Source of the DNA: Ophiosphaerella korrae
Lineage: Eukaryota; Ascomycota; Dothideomycetes; Pleosporales; Phaeosphaeriaceae
DNA: 64,000 bases
Assembly (NCBI GenBank): GCA_028456385.1
Contig: JALNQF010000157.1
Location: 1 to 64,000, forward strand
Direction of reading: 5' to 3'
Shown here: in pieces, positions 62,341 through 64,000 of the stretch
Layout: each line of letters opens with the position of its first letter
How positions within the stretch are numbered: the first letter of the stretch is position 1
Translations under genes and position numbers: made by a program
Notes under the pieces: model-generated
The model's database searches: none
What the model was told of the DNA's origin: nothing
The model's input: only the letters and a program-made list of their open reading frames with translations

Positions 62341-62772
62341 TATTATAATAGTAACAAGAGAGCTATAAATAGAACTAATTAGCCCTACTATAATTAACTT
62401 AGACTTATATAACCCTAAAGAATATAAACTTAACTAAGAAGCTATATATAATTAGGATACCTAGGGTAATCTATAATCTATAGACTCTTAGTATTAGTAA
62501 ATTATAGATTAAGGTAATTTATAATCTATTAGTCTTAGTAACTATAAATTAATAGATTATAATAAGTATATAGTTAGTAGTAATATATATTATTAGGATA
62601 GTATTAGTAATTTAATCCTTTAACTATAGAATACTAGTACAAAATAGTTATAAAATATCTTCTACTATTTATAGTTATTATAAATCCTAATATAAGCTTT
62701 TGTTATTACTTTGTAATCTACTAACTTCTCTTAAGATAAGCTCTTATAGTTAATAATAGGAGGCCTATTATA
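62341..62772 (+). repeat. G12 5' LTR (type ii)
   Basis: About 432 bp, beginning TATTATAATAGTAACAAGAG and ending GGCCTATTATA, then CTTTACTAATCTAG. AATCTATAATCTATAG repeats lie at 62469-62560. Confidence 0.85.
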
Positions 62773-64000
62773 CTTTACTAATCTAGTTATTATAAGAAGT
62801 AAAGCGTAAGTAGTATATAGTCTAGCTAATATAATAGTAGAAAGTTTAACTAAAATAAATAAAGCCCCTAGGAGTAGTTATAAGTCTAATAGCACTATAT
62901 AGGAAATAATTAAAGACTAAATTAATAACTTAATCTTAGATAAAGAAGATATAAAATTAGTAATTAATACTTTAGAAACGTAGAATAAGGAACTATAAGA
63001 TTACGTAAAATAAAATAAGGTATAGATTAAAGCTATTATTAAAAGCTAGAACTAAATAGAATTAATTATATAATACCTAGAGATAAGTATAATAAAGAAA
63101 CTACTAAAGATACTTATCTTTAAGAAGTTTAATAAAATAAGAGAAAAACTAAGACCTTTTATAGCCTTAGTATAACTCTAGATAGATATATAAGTACTAT
63201 ACTTTAATATAGAAAAAAAGAAGGTAATATATATTAGACTATATCTTAAAGAAAATATAATAAGATAGTATAAACCTTACTAGACTAACTATATAATATA
63301 CTCTCTAATAACCTAGAAAGATAAGACTAGAGCTATCTTTAGAAGTTATAAATACTTTACTAAATAAATAAGAGTAGTATTTAGAGATATAGATATTACC
63401 TAATAAGCTAAAGAGAGACTTAAAAGACTTACGCAAAGTAAGAGTATTCTAGAATACGTATTATAGTTTAAATAACTATTATAAAATATAAAATAGAATA
63501 AATTAGCCCTAATATTACAATTTAAACAAGAACTAAACTCTAAAATCTAATACAAAATAATCTATATAGAGAAACTACAAATACTAGAAGCTCTAAAATA
63601 ATAAGTAATTTAAATTAATAATAATCTTTAAGAATAGAAGAAGAATAAATATAGAGGTTATACCTAGAATTATAACAAGAGAGACCCTATAATCTTTAAC
63701 GTAAATAAAGATAAAAAGAAAAAGAAGAATAAAGACTTTACGTACTTTAACTATAGTAAACTAAGCTATTATATAAAGAACTACTAATTAAAGCTAAAGA
63801 AAGATATAGTATATTATAAATACAAGAAACTAGGACACTTTATAAAAGATTGTAGAAGTAAAGACTAAAAGAAAGATAAAGAAACTTAGTTAAAAATAAC
63901 TAAGAAAAAGAAGAAAGTACTATAAGTATAAGCTAAACTTTAAGAGAAAGTAGCTAGGAGTAAAGAAGTATAATATATAATACTCTATTAAACCTTTTAT
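62773..64000 (+). pseudogene. G12 gag pseudogene, 3' end outside window
   Basis: Frame from the LTR edge: TNLVIIRSKA, VYSLANIIVESLTKINKAPRSSYKSNSTI, FKKFNKIREKLRPFIALV, NIEKKKVIYIRLYLKENII, AIFRSYKYFTK.IRVVFRDIDIT, then two knuckles at about 63741-63860. The second reads YYKYKKLGHFIKDCRS, keeping its His and last Cys, unlike all other copies. Closest to G2/G5 by the NKAPRSSYKSNSTI text. Stops at Gln/Trp sites; not functional as read. Confidence 0.87.

Larger units (their letters stand above)
62341..64000 (+). mobile_element. G12: chromovirus element, 5' end only
   Basis: 5' LTR (62341-62772) and most of gag, running off the right edge. Inserted in G11 gag in the opposite orientation. Left flank CTATA; the partner duplication is outside the window. 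Less mutated than G11. Confidence 0.88.

Noticed and set aside
1..64000. tRNA, rRNA or single-copy host genes
   Set aside because: No cloverleaf-like GC stems, no rRNA motifs, and no region with normal base composition were seen; every long segment is assigned to an element, an LTR or a 3' region.

Overview
The window is about 64 kb of very AT-rich DNA with no intact gene. CpA and TpG are almost absent and TpA is in large excess, while CpG and GpC remain. That is the footprint of repeat-induced point mutation (RIP), so the source is most likely a filamentous ascomycete (Pezizomycotina). The window would be an AT-rich, heterochromatic compartment. I found no host gene, rRNA, tRNA or CRISPR array.

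Almost everything is a nest of related Ty3/gypsy LTR retrotransposons with a chromodomain (chromoviruses), all broken by RIP. I call them G1-G12. From the left, G1 (minus; 1-3899 plus 17954-19775) is split by G2 (minus; 3900-17953, duplication TTTAT). G2 is split by G3 (minus; 5122-12142, duplication AGTTT). G4 (plus; 19776-33749) carries G5 (plus; 21949-28926, duplication AATAC) in its gag. G6 (plus; 33750-38789) lacks its 5' half and carries a solo LTR (34355-34781, duplication AATAA) in its protease. The junctions suggest that G1 sits in the 5' LTR of G4 and G4 sits in G6, making a nest about five levels deep whose left halves lie outside the window.

From 38790 to 40123 there is a Fot1/pogo-type DNA transposon remnant. 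G7 (minus; 40124-42895) is a fragment. G8 (plus; 42896-50201) is complete and has a 241-bp insertion in its 5' LTR. G9 (50202-51267, minus) is a fragment of a divergent chromovirus. G10 (minus; 51268-58282) is complete. G11 (minus; 58283-62340) is cut by G12 (plus; from 62341, running off the right end).

Each full element has the layout LTR - gag with two CCHC knuckles - linker - aspartic protease - reverse transcriptase - RNase H - integrase - chromodomain - 0.6 to 0.7-kb 3' region - polypurine tract - LTR. At the landmarks I checked, gag and pol share one reading frame in five elements, as in Tf1-type single-polyprotein chromoviruses. In-frame stops fall where Gln, Trp or Arg codons are expected. 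The most unusual feature is that 3' region: on its antisense strand it carries a protein-like reading frame shared by divergent elements, ending inside the chromodomain sequence. All boundaries and translations were read by eye; LTR ends with target duplications are exact, and domain limits are approximate.
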